A DNA stretch of 64,000 bases from Streptomyces zhihengii (GTDB taxonomy: Bacteria; Actinomycetota; Actinomycetes; Streptomycetales; Streptomycetaceae): the NCBI RefSeq assembly GCF_016919245.1, contig NZ_JAFEJA010000001.1, forward strand, positions 3,896,001 through 3,960,000. The letters run 5' to 3'. The notes beneath the pieces are model-generated. The model did not search any database and was not told where the DNA came from. It saw only the letters and a program-made list of their open reading frames with translations. The first letter of the stretch is position 1, and each line of letters starts with the position of its first letter. Below, one piece after another: positions 18,578 through 26,917 of the stretch. Both the position numbers and the translations under genes were made by a program.

Positions 18578-18872
18578 AGCGGTGGGCGGTCACCGTCCGT
18601 TCGGCGGCGGCGTGCCACCAGGCGGGCGGTGACTGCGCGCCCGGCCGCGACTGGGGCTGGTCGGGATGGAGCCCGAGCGGCACCAGCGCCCCGGCCAGGA
18701 CCTCCACGGAGAACCAGCCGCGCCACCGGCCGTCGGGCCCCGGCCCGCAGGCCAGTAGGTAGCGCACCTCGTCCGCCGCGAACGGCATCCAGTCGACGCC
18801 CCGCTCACGCAGTCAGGCGCGCAGCGCGGCGGCGGGGCCCGGGTGGCCCGGCAGGTTCTCGCGGGAGGTCAC
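18483..18872 (-). pseudogene. small conserved-looking gene interrupted by an in-frame TGA
   Basis: From GTG 18872 the frame reads VTSRENLPGHPGPAAALRA, then TGA (18813-18815), then LRERGVDWMPFAADEVRYLL and onward to a stop at 18483. Codon use is typical on both sides of the TGA, so it was probably one 129-aa protein with Trp (TGG) at that site. If translation began at ATG 18788, a 101-aa remnant would remain. The 3' end overlaps the converging ATPase gene by 95 bp. The product is rich in Trp and has no recognised domain. A base-calling error at one position is the main alternative. Confidence 0.6.
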
Positions 18873-18903
18873 GCGGATCCACTCGGGTGTGGAGACTGAC
18901 GGT

Positions 18904-19188
18904 ATGGAATTCGCTGTCTTCATGACGCTCCCGGGTCTGGTGATCCTTCTGGTGGCGATCGCCTTCGGCGACCAGGTGCTGCGCGCGACGGGCCGCGGAC
19001 GCCGGCGCGGGCAGTTGTCCGCGACCGGGTTCGAGCAGTTGCACGCGACGTTCTCGCCGGGCAAGCAGAGCGAGCTCAAGGAACGGCAGAGCGCCCTGCT
19101 GCTGCGCGACGACGAGGAGGACGGCGCCCCGCCGAACCGGTCCACGGTGGACCTGGGCAGCGGACGCGCGGTGATCCGTCTCCCCTGA
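18904..19188 (+). CDS. small single-span membrane protein (DUF6191-like)
   Basis: A 94-aa protein. Residues 1-24 (MEFAVFMTLPGLVILLVAIA) form one membrane segment, followed by a basic stretch and a soluble tail. It resembles the small streptomycete family DUF6191, whose function is unknown. A GTG at 18889 is an alternative start that adds five residues. Only 31 bp separate it from the divergent interrupted gene, so the two share a control region. Confidence 0.65.
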   Translation: MEFAVFMTLPGLVILLVAIAFGDQVLRATGRGRRRGQLSATGFEQLHATFSPGKQSELKERQSALLLRDDEEDGAPPNRSTVDLGSGRAVIRLP

Positions 19189-19288
19189 CCCTAGGGCACG
19201 TCCCGTCCCGGCCCCCGAGTTGTCCACAAGCGCGGGGTTATCCACAGGCAGGGGATGGAAGCGGCGGGTTTCCGGTTTGATGGAGGGC

Positions 19289-21139
19289 ATGAACGCCGCA
19301 GACACCACACCCGGCATGCCCGGCATGCCCGACTGGGAGAAGCGCTTCCGGGCGCCCCGTGTCTCCCTCCCCGACTGGGCCGAGGACGCCCCGGACCGGG
19401 CCCTCTTCGTGTCCAACGCCACCGGCACGTACGAGCTGTACGCCTGGGACCGGGCCACCGGCTCCCAGCGCCAGGTCACGGACCGGCCGAACGGCACCAC
19501 CGAGGGCGTCCTCGCGCCCGACGGCGAGGCCGTCTGGTGGTTCTCGGACACCGACGGGGACGAGTTCGGGATCTGGATGCGGCAGCCGTTCGCCGGCGGG
19601 GCCGACGTGCCCGCCGTCCCGGGCCTGGCCGCCTCCTACCCGGCCGGTCTCGCGATAGGGCGGGACGGCACCGCGGTCGTCGGCAGATCGACCGACGAGG
19701 ACGGCACGACGATCCATGTCGTCCGCCCCGGGCAGGCCCCCGCGGAGGTCTACCGGCACCGGGAGTCCGCCGGCGTCGGGGACCTCTCCCACGACGGGAC
19801 GCTGTTCGCGATCGAGCACACCGAGCACGGGGACGCGATGCACTCCGCGCTGCGCGTCCTGCGCCCGGACGGCTCGGTGGTGGCCGAGCTCGACGACACG
19901 GAGGGCGGCACGAAGGAGCTGGGCCTGGAGGTCCTCGGCTTCCCGCCGGTCGACGGGGACACCCGGCTCCTCGTCGGGCACCAGCGGCGCGGCCGCTGGG
20001 AGCCGATGATCTGGGACGTGGCGAGCGGCGAGGAGACCGCGCTCGCGGTGGACCTGCCCGGTGACGTGGGCGCCGAGTGGTACCCGGACGGCTCCGCGCT
20101 CCTGGTGGTCCACAGCTTCGAGGCACGCGGCGAGCTGTGGCACTACGACCTCGCCTCCCGGGAGCTGACGCGGATCGAGACCCCCGCCGGTTCGGTGTCG
20201 GACGCGACCGCGCGCCCCGACCACTCCATCGAGTACCTGTGGTCGTCCGCCGCCGAGCCGCCGCAGGTCCGCTCGACGCACGGCGGCGCCGTCCTCGACC
20301 CCCCGGGCATGAAGGCGCCCGCCTCCGTCCCCGTCGAGGACGTATGGGTGGAGGGCCCCGGCGGCCGGGTCCACGCCCTGGTGCAGCGGCCGGCGGGGGC
20401 GGACGGCCCGCTCCCGACGGTGTTCGAGATCCACGGCGGCCCGGCCTGGCACGACAGCGACTCCTTCACCGCCGGCCCCGCCGCCTGGGTGGACCACGGC
20501 TACGCGGTCGTGCGGGTCAACTACCGCGGCTCGACCGGGTACGGGCGCGAGTGGACGGACGCCCTCAAGCACCGTGTGGGCCTGATCGAGCTGGAGGACA
20601 TCGCCGCGGTACGGGAGTGGGCGGTCGCCTCCGGTCTCGCCGACCCGGCGCGCCTGGTGCTGGCGGGCGGCTCCTGGGGCGGCTATCTGACGCTGCTCGG
20701 GCTCGGTGTCCAGCCGGACGCCTGGGCGCTCGGCCTGGCCGCCGTGCCGGTCGCCGACTACGTCACCGCCTACCACGACGAGATGGAGGCCCTGAAGGCC
20801 CTGGACCGCACGCTCCTGGGCGGAACCCCGGAGGAGGTGCCCGAGCGTTTCGCGGCGTCCTCCCCGCTCACCTACGTCGACGCGGTCCGCGCCCCCGTCT
20901 ACATCTCCGCCGGGGTCAACGACCCGAGATGCCCGATCCGCCAGGTCGAGAACTACGTCGACCGTCTGGTGGCCCGCGGCGCCGTCCACGAGGTGTACCG
21001 GTACGACGCGGGCCACGGCTCGCTCGTGGTGGAGGAGCGCATCAAGCAGGTGCGAATGGAGATCGCCTTCGCGGAACGGCACCTGGCGGGCGCCGGCATA
21101 CGCCCGGAGGCGGACGCCCAGCCGGCCGGCGCCGCGTAA
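19289..21139 (+). CDS. S9-family prolyl oligopeptidase-like serine peptidase
   Basis: A 616-aa cytoplasmic peptidase. The N-terminal two thirds form a WD40/TolB-like beta-propeller (WDRATGSQRQVTDRPNGTTE and similar blades). The C-terminal alpha/beta-hydrolase domain has the catalytic Ser in GGSWGGY (Ser about 462), Asp in VNDPRCP (about 545) and His in DAGHGS (about 576). Such enzymes cleave short peptides or acyl-peptides. There is no signal peptide. ATG 19289 sits directly behind GGAGGGC, which is very close for a ribosome site; ATG 19280 is the alternative. A 10-bp hairpin follows the gene. Confidence 0.9.
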   Translation: MNAADTTPGMPGMPDWEKRFRAPRVSLPDWAEDAPDRALFVSNATGTYELYAWDRATGSQRQVTDRPNGTTEGVLAPDGEAVWWFSDTDGDEFGIWMRQPFAGGADVPAVPGLAASYPAGLAIGRDGTAVVGRSTDEDGTTIHVVRPGQAPAEVYRHRESAGVGDLSHDGTLFAIEHTEHGDAMHSALRVLRPDGSVVAELDDTEGGTKELGLEVLGFPPVDGDTRLLVGHQRRGRWEPMIWDVASGEETALAVDLPGDVGAEWYPDGSALLVVHSFEARGELWHYDLASRELTRIETPAGSVSDATARPDHSIEYLWSSAAEPPQVRSTHGGAVLDPPGMKAPASVPVEDVWVEGPGGRVHALVQRPAGADGPLPTVFEIHGGPAWHDSDSFTAGPAAWVDHGYAVVRVNYRGSTGYGREWTDALKHRVGLIELEDIAAVREWAVASGLADPARLVLAGGSWGGYLTLLGLGVQPDAWALGLAAVPVADYVTAYHDEMEALKALDRTLLGGTPEEVPERFAASSPLTYVDAVRAPVYISAGVNDPRCPIRQVENYVDRLVARGAVHEVYRYDAGHGSLVVEERIKQVRMEIAFAERHLAGAGIRPEADAQPAGAA

Positions 21140-21169
21140 CGGCTGCCGTCCTCCACGGCGCGGAGCGGA

Positions 21170-21195
21170 CCGGGGCCCGTCCTTGCGGGCCCCGG
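21170..21195 (+). terminator. hairpin after the S9 peptidase gene
   Basis: A perfect 10-bp stem (CCGGGGCCCG, 21170-21179, pairs with 21186-21195) with a 6-base loop, 30 bp past the stop and about 38 bp before the SURF1 start. Confidence 0.6.
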
Positions 21196-21232
21196 GACAC
21201 GGCCCGCCGGGCGCGTTCCGTACCGTGGAGGG

Positions 21233-21988
21233 GTGTACCGATTCCTGCTGACGCCCCGCTGGTGGGGGATCAACGTCTTCGTCCTGCTGGCGATCCCGTT
21301 CTGCGTGTTCATGGGGTCGTGGCAGCTGGGCAGGTTCGAGGACCGGGTCGACAGTCACCGGGAGGCGGAACAGCGCCCCGGCGCCGAGGAGCAGGCGGCG
21401 GCGCCGCTCGGTGAGCTGCTGCCGGTGGACAAGGAGACGTCGGGCCGGCAGGCCACGGCATCCGGCCGCTACGGCGAGCAGTTCATCGTCCCCGAGCGCC
21501 GGCTGGACGGGAAGCCCGGGTCGTACGTGCTGACCCTCCTGCGGACGGAGAGCGGCAAGACGCTCCCCGTGGTCCGCGGCTGGCTCCCCCAGGGCGGCAC
21601 CGCGCCGGCGGTCCCCGCGGGCGCGGTGACGGTCACGGGGGCGCTCCAGGCGTCGGAGACGCCCGGCACCGACGGCGCCCACACCGCCGGAGGTCTGCCC
21701 GCCGGACAGCTCGGGATCATCAGCGCCGCCTCGCTGGTGAACCTCGTGCCCGACGACATGTACGACGCGTGGGTCACCCTCACGAAGGCGGACAGCGGGC
21801 TGACGGCGGTCCCGGCGTCGGCCCCGCAGAACAGCGGTCTGGATCTGAAGGCGTTCCAGAATCTCGGCTACACCGGAGAGTGGTTCGTCTTCGCCGGGTT
21901 CGTGCTGTTCATGTGGTTCCGCCTGGTGCGGCGCGAGGCGGAGGCGGTACGGGACCGGGAGCTCGGGCTCACCCCCGACATGTCCTGA
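21233..21988 (+). CDS. SURF1-family cytochrome oxidase assembly protein
   Basis: A 251-aa membrane protein with the SURF1 layout: one transmembrane segment at each end (about 11-29 and 218-237) and an extracytoplasmic domain between. The family start RFLLTPRWWGINVFVLLAIP and the WQLGRF motif are present, as is GRYGEQFIVPERRLDGKPG. SURF1 helps insert haem a into subunit I of aa3 oxidase. The GTG start follows CGTGGAGGG. The final codons lie inside the first copy of a 37-bp duplication. Confidence 0.92.
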   Translation: MYRFLLTPRWWGINVFVLLAIPFCVFMGSWQLGRFEDRVDSHREAEQRPGAEEQAAAPLGELLPVDKETSGRQATASGRYGEQFIVPERRLDGKPGSYVLTLLRTESGKTLPVVRGWLPQGGTAPAVPAGAVTVTGALQASETPGTDGAHTAGGLPAGQLGIISAASLVNLVPDDMYDAWVTLTKADSGLTAVPASAPQNSGLDLKAFQNLGYTGEWFVFAGFVLFMWFRLVRREAEAVRDRELGLTPDMS

Positions 21989-22047
21989 CCTCGCGGGGCG
22001 GTCCACCACCCCCGACATGTCCTGACCTCGCGGGGCGGTCGACCACC
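21974..22047. repeat. 37-bp tandem duplication across the SURF1 stop codon
   Basis: The segment beginning CCCGACATGTCCTGACCTCG is present at 21974-22010 and again at 22011-22047, with one mismatch. The first copy supplies the last codons and stop of SURF1; the second is non-coding and ends in the terminator. Confidence 0.9.
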
Positions 22048-22055
22048 CGCCCCGC
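22030..22055. terminator. bidirectional hairpin between SURF1 and the anti-sigma-like gene
   Basis: A 9-bp perfect stem (GCGGGGCGG, 22030-22038, pairs with 22047-22055) with an 8-base loop between converging genes. Half of the stem lies in the second copy of the 37-bp duplication. Confidence 0.6.
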
Positions 22056-22068
22056 GCTGCGGCCGGGC

Positions 22069-23325
22069 CTACGCGCCCGGGAGGATGCCGGTGCGGTAGA
22101 CGATGCCGGAGCAGGCGTTGCCGATGGTCGTCTGGGCGCTCGGGGCGCCCGCGTCGGCCGTGTGGGACACGGCCACGCTGCCGTCCTTGACCCCGCCCTC
22201 GGTGAGCATCTGCGTCTGGACCCCGTCCGTGGTGCCGGTACCGGTGTCGGTGCCGCCGCTGGTGCCCGTACCGGCGGTGCCGCCACCGCTGCCGCCCCCG
22301 CTTCCGGTGCCGCCGTCGGTGGGCGTCGGGTCCGGGGAGGCGCCCGTGGTGGGACAGGTGTCCGAGGGAATCCAGGCGAACTTCACCTCGTACGCCGAGG
22401 ACGGCGTCAGCACGAGGCTGGCGACCGCCGCCGAGGGGTCGGGCAGACCGCCCGCCGGGTCGCCCGAGGTGTGGCCGACCACGCTGATGCGGGCCGCGTC
22501 GGCGGCCCCCAGCGCGGTGACGCCGACCGAGCCGGCGCCCGTCACCAGGCAGTCGGAGGAGGAGACGTTGGCGATGCGGAAGGTGCCGTAGACCTTGCCC
22601 TCGGCGTCGGGCACGTTCGTCCCGGCGGAGGCGACACCGAGCTGGGAGGGGGTGCAGGCCGCCGGCTGGGCACCCGCGGCGCCCGGTGTCTCGGGCTCGC
22701 CCGAGGTGCCGTCCGCGGCGCCCTCGGCGGAGCCGTCGCCCGGGGAGACGCTCGCGGCGTCCTCCCCCGTGGACCCCGGTCCGCCGCCGGCCGGGGGGTT
22801 CAGCGGGTCGCGGTCGCCGCCGGTGGCGCCCGGCTCGTTGCCGGCCCCGCCCTGGGCCTGCTGGCCGTGTCCGGCGTTGACCGGGTTGGCGCTGTCGCCC
22901 GAGCCGGAGCTCGCGACATGCACGAAGGCGGGCACCGCGGTGCCGACCAGCAGGACGGCGGCAGCGGCGCCGACCAGCGCCTGCCGCTTGCGGGCCCGCC
23001 GTGCGGGGACGGCGCGGCGCAGGTGGTCGAGCGCGCCCTCCGAGGGCGTGAGGTCCTCGACCACGCCCTGGAGCATCCGGCGCAGGGCCTCCTCGTCGCC
23101 CGCGAGCCCCGGCAGCGCCGTCAGGTCCGCGTCCCGCGGCGCGGGGGCGCCGGAGGTATCCGGAGCGGTGTCCGCGCCGGTGCCTTCGAGGTCACCCGGG
23201 GTGCTGTCCTTGCCGAGGCCGCCCGGCTCGCGTTCCGGCCCGTTTCCCACTGTTCCGTTCCCCGTCGAATCGTTCGGTGACCCTTCCGGCCCGTGCCGGT
23301 CGGGCCCGCGTCCGTGGCCGCTCAT
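22069..23325 (-). CDS. membrane-anchored exported protein, putative partner of the upstream sigma factor
   Basis: A 418-aa protein with an Asp/Gly-rich cytoplasmic N-terminus (about 1-110, including LRRMLQGVVEDLTPSEGALD), one membrane segment (about 113-135, ALVGAAAAVLLVGTAVPAFV), a Gly/Pro/Ser-rich linker and an extracytoplasmic domain (about 225-418) with several Cys (QPAACTPSQ, SSDCLV, DTCPTTG, NACSGIV). Its ATG overlaps the sigma factor's TGA (ATGA), implying translational coupling. That placement suggests an anti-sigma-like sensor, but no HxxxCxxC zinc motif is present, so the role is inferred from position and topology only. Confidence 0.7.
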   Translation of the reverse strand: MSGHGRGPDRHGPEGSPNDSTGNGTVGNGPEREPGGLGKDSTPGDLEGTGADTAPDTSGAPAPRDADLTALPGLAGDEEALRRMLQGVVEDLTPSEGALDHLRRAVPARRARKRQALVGAAAAVLLVGTAVPAFVHVASSGSGDSANPVNAGHGQQAQGGAGNEPGATGGDRDPLNPPAGGGPGSTGEDAASVSPGDGSAEGAADGTSGEPETPGAAGAQPAACTPSQLGVASAGTNVPDAEGKVYGTFRIANVSSSDCLVTGAGSVGVTALGAADAARISVVGHTSGDPAGGLPDPSAAVASLVLTPSSAYEVKFAWIPSDTCPTTGASPDPTPTDGGTGSGGGSGGGTAGTGTSGGTDTGTGTTDGVQTQMLTEGGVKDGSVAVSHTADAGAPSAQTTIGNACSGIVYRTGILPGA

Positions 23326-23981
23326 ACCGTGGCCTCCATCGCGACGCGCAGTGCGGCAATGCCCCGCGAACCGTACGCCTTCACCGAGCCGAGCGATATG
23401 CCCAGCGTCTCGGCCACCTGGGCCTCGGTCATGTCGGCGAAGTACCGCAGGACCAGGACCTCGCGCTGCCGCCGCTGGAGGCCGCGCATCGCCTTGATCA
23501 GCGCGTCACGCTCCAACTGGTCGTAGGCGCCCTCCTCGGCGCTCGCCATGTCGGGCATCGGCTTGGAGAGCAGCTTGAGGCCGAGGATCCGCCGCCGCAG
23601 GGCCGACCTGGAGAGGTTGACCACCGTCTGGCGGAGGTAGGCGAGGGTCTTCTCCGGCTCCCGTACGCGGCTGCGCGCGGAGTGGACCCGGATGAACGCC
23701 TCCTGGACCACGTCCTCGCAGGAGGCGGTGTCGTCCAGGAGGAGGGCGGCGAGACCGAGCAGCGACCGGTAGTGGGCGCGGTAGGTCTCGGTGAGGTGGT
23801 CGACGGTGGTGCCGGCTGCCATGACGTCGTCAGTGCCCTGCCGCTGTGCGGGCAGCCGCGTGGTCCGTGACGCGGGGACGGGTGCGATCACCGGCATGCC
23901 GCCGGACGGGCGGGGTCTGCGGATCGGGCGCACAGCGCCGCCGATCGGGACCACCCTTGCGATGTCGAGAACCTCTGCCAC
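23322..23981 (-). CDS. SigE-family ECF RNA polymerase sigma factor
   Basis: A 219-aa ECF sigma factor. Region 2 is near 70-130 (LLDDTASCEDVVQEAFIRVH), and region 4 is near 160-215 with the helix-turn-helix YFADMTEAQVAETLGISLGS. The first 55 residues form a Pro/Arg-rich extension. The protein matches the group annotated 'SigE family' in streptomycetes, which is not necessarily the cell-envelope SigE. GTG 23981 is chosen for the conserved-looking MAEVLDIA start; its ribosome site is distant. It is co-transcribed with the membrane protein that overlaps its stop codon. Confidence 0.85.
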   Translation of the reverse strand: MAEVLDIARVVPIGGAVRPIRRPRPSGGMPVIAPVPASRTTRLPAQRQGTDDVMAAGTTVDHLTETYRAHYRSLLGLAALLLDDTASCEDVVQEAFIRVHSARSRVREPEKTLAYLRQTVVNLSRSALRRRILGLKLLSKPMPDMASAEEGAYDQLERDALIKAMRGLQRRQREVLVLRYFADMTEAQVAETLGISLGSVKAYGSRGIAALRVAMEATV

Positions 23982-24313
23982 GCCTGTTGGACACGCTTCC
24001 CCCCGTCAGGGTTGTACGCGTACGCCACCGCTTTTGGCGGTCCGCCCCATGCCGTCATGCGCACCCGATCTTCCCCAATGCCCCAATGTCACCGCACCGC
24101 AGCGAGGCGTCCGCAGAGACGCGTCCCGCCCAACTGCCGGTTGCAACAAGGAGGGAAGCGAATAATCGAACACGCTGACGCCCCAGTTCAAGTGGTTCAG
24201 ACCATCGTTTCGATCACAGGGCGTCCACAGATCCTACAAAGTCCCGCGGACACCCCGCCCCGGAATAAGGACGGTTGCGGGCGGGCACCCCGGAACGGCG
24301 GCCCGGCCGGGTG
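23982..24313. other. intergenic region between asd and the sigma factor
   Basis: This 332-bp stretch is less GC-rich than its surroundings. It should carry the sigma-factor promoter (leftward) and the end of the asd transcript. I found no GGAAC-type ECF -35 box and no strong hairpin. A 5-bp stem (ACCGC-TTTTG-GCGGT, near 24030) is the only structure I noted. Confidence 0.4.
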
Positions 24314-25390
24314 TCAGCAGCCGAGCTCGGCCGCGACCGTCTCCGCGATCTGGACCGAGTTCAGCGCCGCGCCCTTGAGCAGGTTGTCGCCGCAGAGGAA
24401 GAGGTCGAGGGCGGTGGCGTCGTCCGGGGCGCGCCGCACCCGTCCGACCCAGGTGGGATCGGTGCCCACCACGTCCGCGGGCGTGGGGAAGTCGCCCGCC
24501 TCCGGATCGTCGCAGAGCACGACCCCCGGGGCGGTCGCGAGGATCTCGTGGGCGCGTGCCACGGTGACCTCGCGCTCGAAGCGCGCGTGGACGGCCAGGG
24601 AGTGGGCCGTCAGCACGGGGACGCGCACACAGGTCGCCGACACCTTGAGCCCGGGCAGGCCGAGGATCTTGCGGGTCTCGGAGCGCAGCCCCAGTTCCTC
24701 CGACGACCAGCCGCCGTCGAGCGGCGTGCCGGTCCACGGGACGACGTTGAGGGCGAGCGGGGCCTCGAACGGCCCGAGGCCGTCCCCGACGGCCCGGCGC
24801 ACGTCCCCGGGCGCCACGCCCAGTTCGGTGCCGGCGACGAGGGAGAGCTGGGCGCGCAGCGCGCCGACCGCGTCCCGGCCGGCCCCGCTGGCCGCCTGGT
24901 ACGAGGAGACCACCAGTTCGCGCAGCCCGAACTCCGCGTGCAGGGCGCCCACGGCGGGCACCAGCGTCAGCGTGGTGTCGTGGGGGCTCGCGACGATGCC
25001 GCGCGGCCGCAGCCGCACGGTGTGCGGATTGATCTCGGGGACGGTCAGCGGCACCTCGGGATCCGCCCGGAAGGCCGGGGAGCTGTCCACGACCACGGCG
25101 CCACGGGTGACGGCGAGGGGCGCCCAGCGTGCGGAGACCTCGGCCGGCACCAGGAACAGCGCCACGTCGACGCCGTCGAAGACGTCCTCGCCGAGCGCCA
25201 GGACCTCGCACTCCTCCCCGCGCACGGCCAGTTTGCGGCCGGCCGAGCGGGGGGAGGCGACGAGTCGGATCTCGCCCCAGACGTCGGCGTGCTGCGACAG
25301 GAGCCGGAGCATCACCGCGCCGACGGCCCCGGTCGCTCCCACGACCGCGAGCGTCGGCTTGGACGTCCCCCGCGCGGGGCGCACGCTCAT
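24314..25390 (-). CDS. asd: aspartate-semialdehyde dehydrogenase homologue lacking the catalytic cysteine
   Basis: A 358-aa protein in the ask-asd operon position. The NADP-binding start (LAVVGATGAVGAVMLRLLSQ), the SSYQAASGAG substrate motif and the R...H pair (RVPVLTAHS) are present. The catalytic Asn-Cys of the family's SPNCTT motif is replaced by His137-Asp138 (SPHDTT, codons CAC GAC at 24977-24982). The usual DNSxAFR is DSSPAFR. Asd reduces beta-aspartyl phosphate through a cysteine thioester, so this copy should not catalyse that step unless another residue substitutes. It could be regulatory, have changed function, or be decaying. It begins 25 bp after lysC. Confidence 0.85.
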   Translation of the reverse strand: MSVRPARGTSKPTLAVVGATGAVGAVMLRLLSQHADVWGEIRLVASPRSAGRKLAVRGEECEVLALGEDVFDGVDVALFLVPAEVSARWAPLAVTRGAVVVDSSPAFRADPEVPLTVPEINPHTVRLRPRGIVASPHDTTLTLVPAVGALHAEFGLRELVVSSYQAASGAGRDAVGALRAQLSLVAGTELGVAPGDVRRAVGDGLGPFEAPLALNVVPWTGTPLDGGWSSEELGLRSETRKILGLPGLKVSATCVRVPVLTAHSLAVHARFEREVTVARAHEILATAPGVVLCDDPEAGDFPTPADVVGTDPTWVGRVRRAPDDATALDLFLCGDNLLKGAALNSVQIAETVAAELGC

Positions 25391-25415
25391 CGCCGCACGC
25401 CTCCGCGCCGGAGGG

Positions 25416-25937
25416 TCATCGCCCGGTGCCGCCGTAGACGACCGCCTCGTCGGAGTCGGAGTCGAGGCCGAACGCGGTGTGCACGGCGCGCACCGCCTCG
25501 TTGACGTCGTCGGCCCGGGTGACCACGGAGATACGGATCTCGGAGGTGGAGATCAGCTCGATGTTCACGCCGGCGTCGGAGAGCGCCTCGAAGAAGGACG
25601 CCGTCACACCCGGGTTGGTCTTCATGCCCGCGCCGACCAGGGAGATCTTGCCGATCTGGTCGTCGTAGCGCAGCGAGTCGAAGCCGATGGCCGCCTTCTG
25701 CTTCTCCAGGGCGGACATCGCCTTGGCGCCGTCCGTCTTGGGCAGCGTGAAGGAGATGTCGGTCAGGGCGGTGGTGGCCGCCGAGACGTTCTGCACGACC
25801 ATGTCGATGTTGATCTCGGCATCGGCGATGGTGCGGAAGATGGCCGCGGCCTCGCCCGGCTTGTCCGGCACGCCGACGACCGTGACCTTGGCCTCGGAGA
25901 CGTCGTGGGCGACTCCGGAGATGATGGCGTGCTCCAC
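25416..25937 (-). CDS. lysC: aspartate kinase beta subunit from an internal in-frame start
   Basis: The GTG at 25937, codon 251 of lysC, is preceded by GAGGGGATCAGAAG, a good ribosome site at about 8 bases. It would give a 173-aa chain holding both ACT domains (start [20 protein letters not shown]). The corynebacterial beta subunit begins at the equivalent place and has nearly the same length. The feature is inferred from this parallel and from the visible ribosome site. Confidence 0.7.
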   Translation of the reverse strand: MEHAIISGVAHDVSEAKVTVVGVPDKPGEAAAIFRTIADAEINIDMVVQNVSAATTALTDISFTLPKTDGAKAMSALEKQKAAIGFDSLRYDDQIGKISLVGAGMKTNPGVTASFFEALSDAGVNIELISTSEIRISVVTRADDVNEAVRAVHTAFGLDSDSDEAVVYGGTGR

Positions 25938-26687
25938 CTTCTGATCCCCTCGCGGTTCGTTGCTGACCCATGTGCCCTGGAGCCCCGAGAACGAGGACCG
26001 GACGTGGATCGGGATGTTGTAACGGCGTGCGTACTCGACGCACCGGTGCAGCAGCACCTTGGAGCCGGACGCGGCGAGCTCCAGCATGTCCTCGGAGGAG
26101 ATCCAGTCGATCTTCTTCGCCTTCTTCACGACCCGGGGGTCGGCGGTGAAGACGCCGTCGACGTCGGTGTAGATCTCGCAGACCTCGGCGTCCAGCGCCG
26201 CCGCCAGCGCGACGGCGGTCGTGTCCGACCCGCCGCGGCCGAGCGTGGTGATGTCCTTCTTGTCCTGGGACACACCCTGGAAGCCGGCGACGATGGCGAT
26301 GTTGCCCTCGTCGAGCGCCGTACGGATCCGGCCCGGCGTCACATCGATGATGCGCGCTTTGTTGTGCACCGAGTCGGTGATGACGCCTGCCTGGCTGCCG
26401 GTGAACGACTGGGCCTCGTGGCCCAGGTTTTTGATCGCCATGGCCAGCAGGGCCATGGAGATCCGCTCTCCTGCGGTCAGCAGCATGTCGAACTCACGCC
26501 CGGCAGGGATCGGGGATACCTGCTCGGCGAGATCGATCAGCTCATCCGTCGTGTCGCCCATCGCCGAAACCACGACGACCACCTGGTGGCCGTTCTTCTT
26601 GGCATCGACGATTCGCTTGGCGACACGCTTGATGCCCTCGGCATCGGCGACGGAGGAGCCTCCGTACTTCTGCACGACAAGGCCCAC
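25416..26687 (-). CDS. lysC: aspartate kinase, alpha subunit
   Basis: A 423-aa enzyme that phosphorylates aspartate, the first step to lysine, threonine, methionine and diaminopimelate. The N-terminal kinase domain begins [19 protein letters not shown]. Two ACT domains follow (about 265-330 and 340-415), containing [20 protein letters not shown] and [20 protein letters not shown]. The GTG start has a strong ribosome site (GAGGAGCGCAC). Homologues form alpha2beta2 complexes with a beta chain started inside the gene, and the matching internal site is visible here. A TAGACT box (26735-26740, read leftward) may be the -10, but no good -35 accompanies it. Confidence 0.95.
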   Translation of the reverse strand: MGLVVQKYGGSSVADAEGIKRVAKRIVDAKKNGHQVVVVVSAMGDTTDELIDLAEQVSPIPAGREFDMLLTAGERISMALLAMAIKNLGHEAQSFTGSQAGVITDSVHNKARIIDVTPGRIRTALDEGNIAIVAGFQGVSQDKKDITTLGRGGSDTTAVALAAALDAEVCEIYTDVDGVFTADPRVVKKAKKIDWISSEDMLELAASGSKVLLHRCVEYARRYNIPIHVRSSFSGLQGTWVSNEPRGDQKVEHAIISGVAHDVSEAKVTVVGVPDKPGEAAAIFRTIADAEINIDMVVQNVSAATTALTDISFTLPKTDGAKAMSALEKQKAAIGFDSLRYDDQIGKISLVGAGMKTNPGVTASFFEALSDAGVNIELISTSEIRISVVTRADDVNEAVRAVHTAFGLDSDSDEAVVYGGTGR

Positions 26688-26917
26688 GTGCGCTCCTCGC
26701 TCGGTCTTCTGCAGTCAACGACTGCGGTCGGCTCAGTCTATCGAGCAGCCCGGAATCGCCCGTTCTTTGTCACATGGTGAGATGTCCCGCTCACGACGTG
26801 ATCCCGGACGATCCCTGGGCTGCCCGCAGGAGGCCACTGCCCAGGGCCCCGGGAGCTACGCGGGAATGTGCGCCACATCACCCGCGGGCGGACCGCCGCG
26901 GGACCGGTGGACGGGGC
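26688..26917. other. intergenic region upstream of lysC
   Basis: A 230-bp gap between lysC and the DUF5063 gene, all leftward. It contains GCAGTC-AAC-GACTGC (26711-26725), a 6-bp inverted repeat close to the lysC start. It probably holds the lysC promoter. Nothing resembling a lysine riboswitch is seen. Confidence 0.35.

Noticed and set aside
26711..26725. A riboswitch or attenuator before lysC
   Set aside because: Only a 6-bp inverted repeat is present; no lysine-riboswitch core or leader peptide is seen.
24012..26780. Long plus-strand open frames opposite asd and lysC
   Set aside because: The minus strand carries two textbook enzyme folds; the plus frames are composition artefacts.
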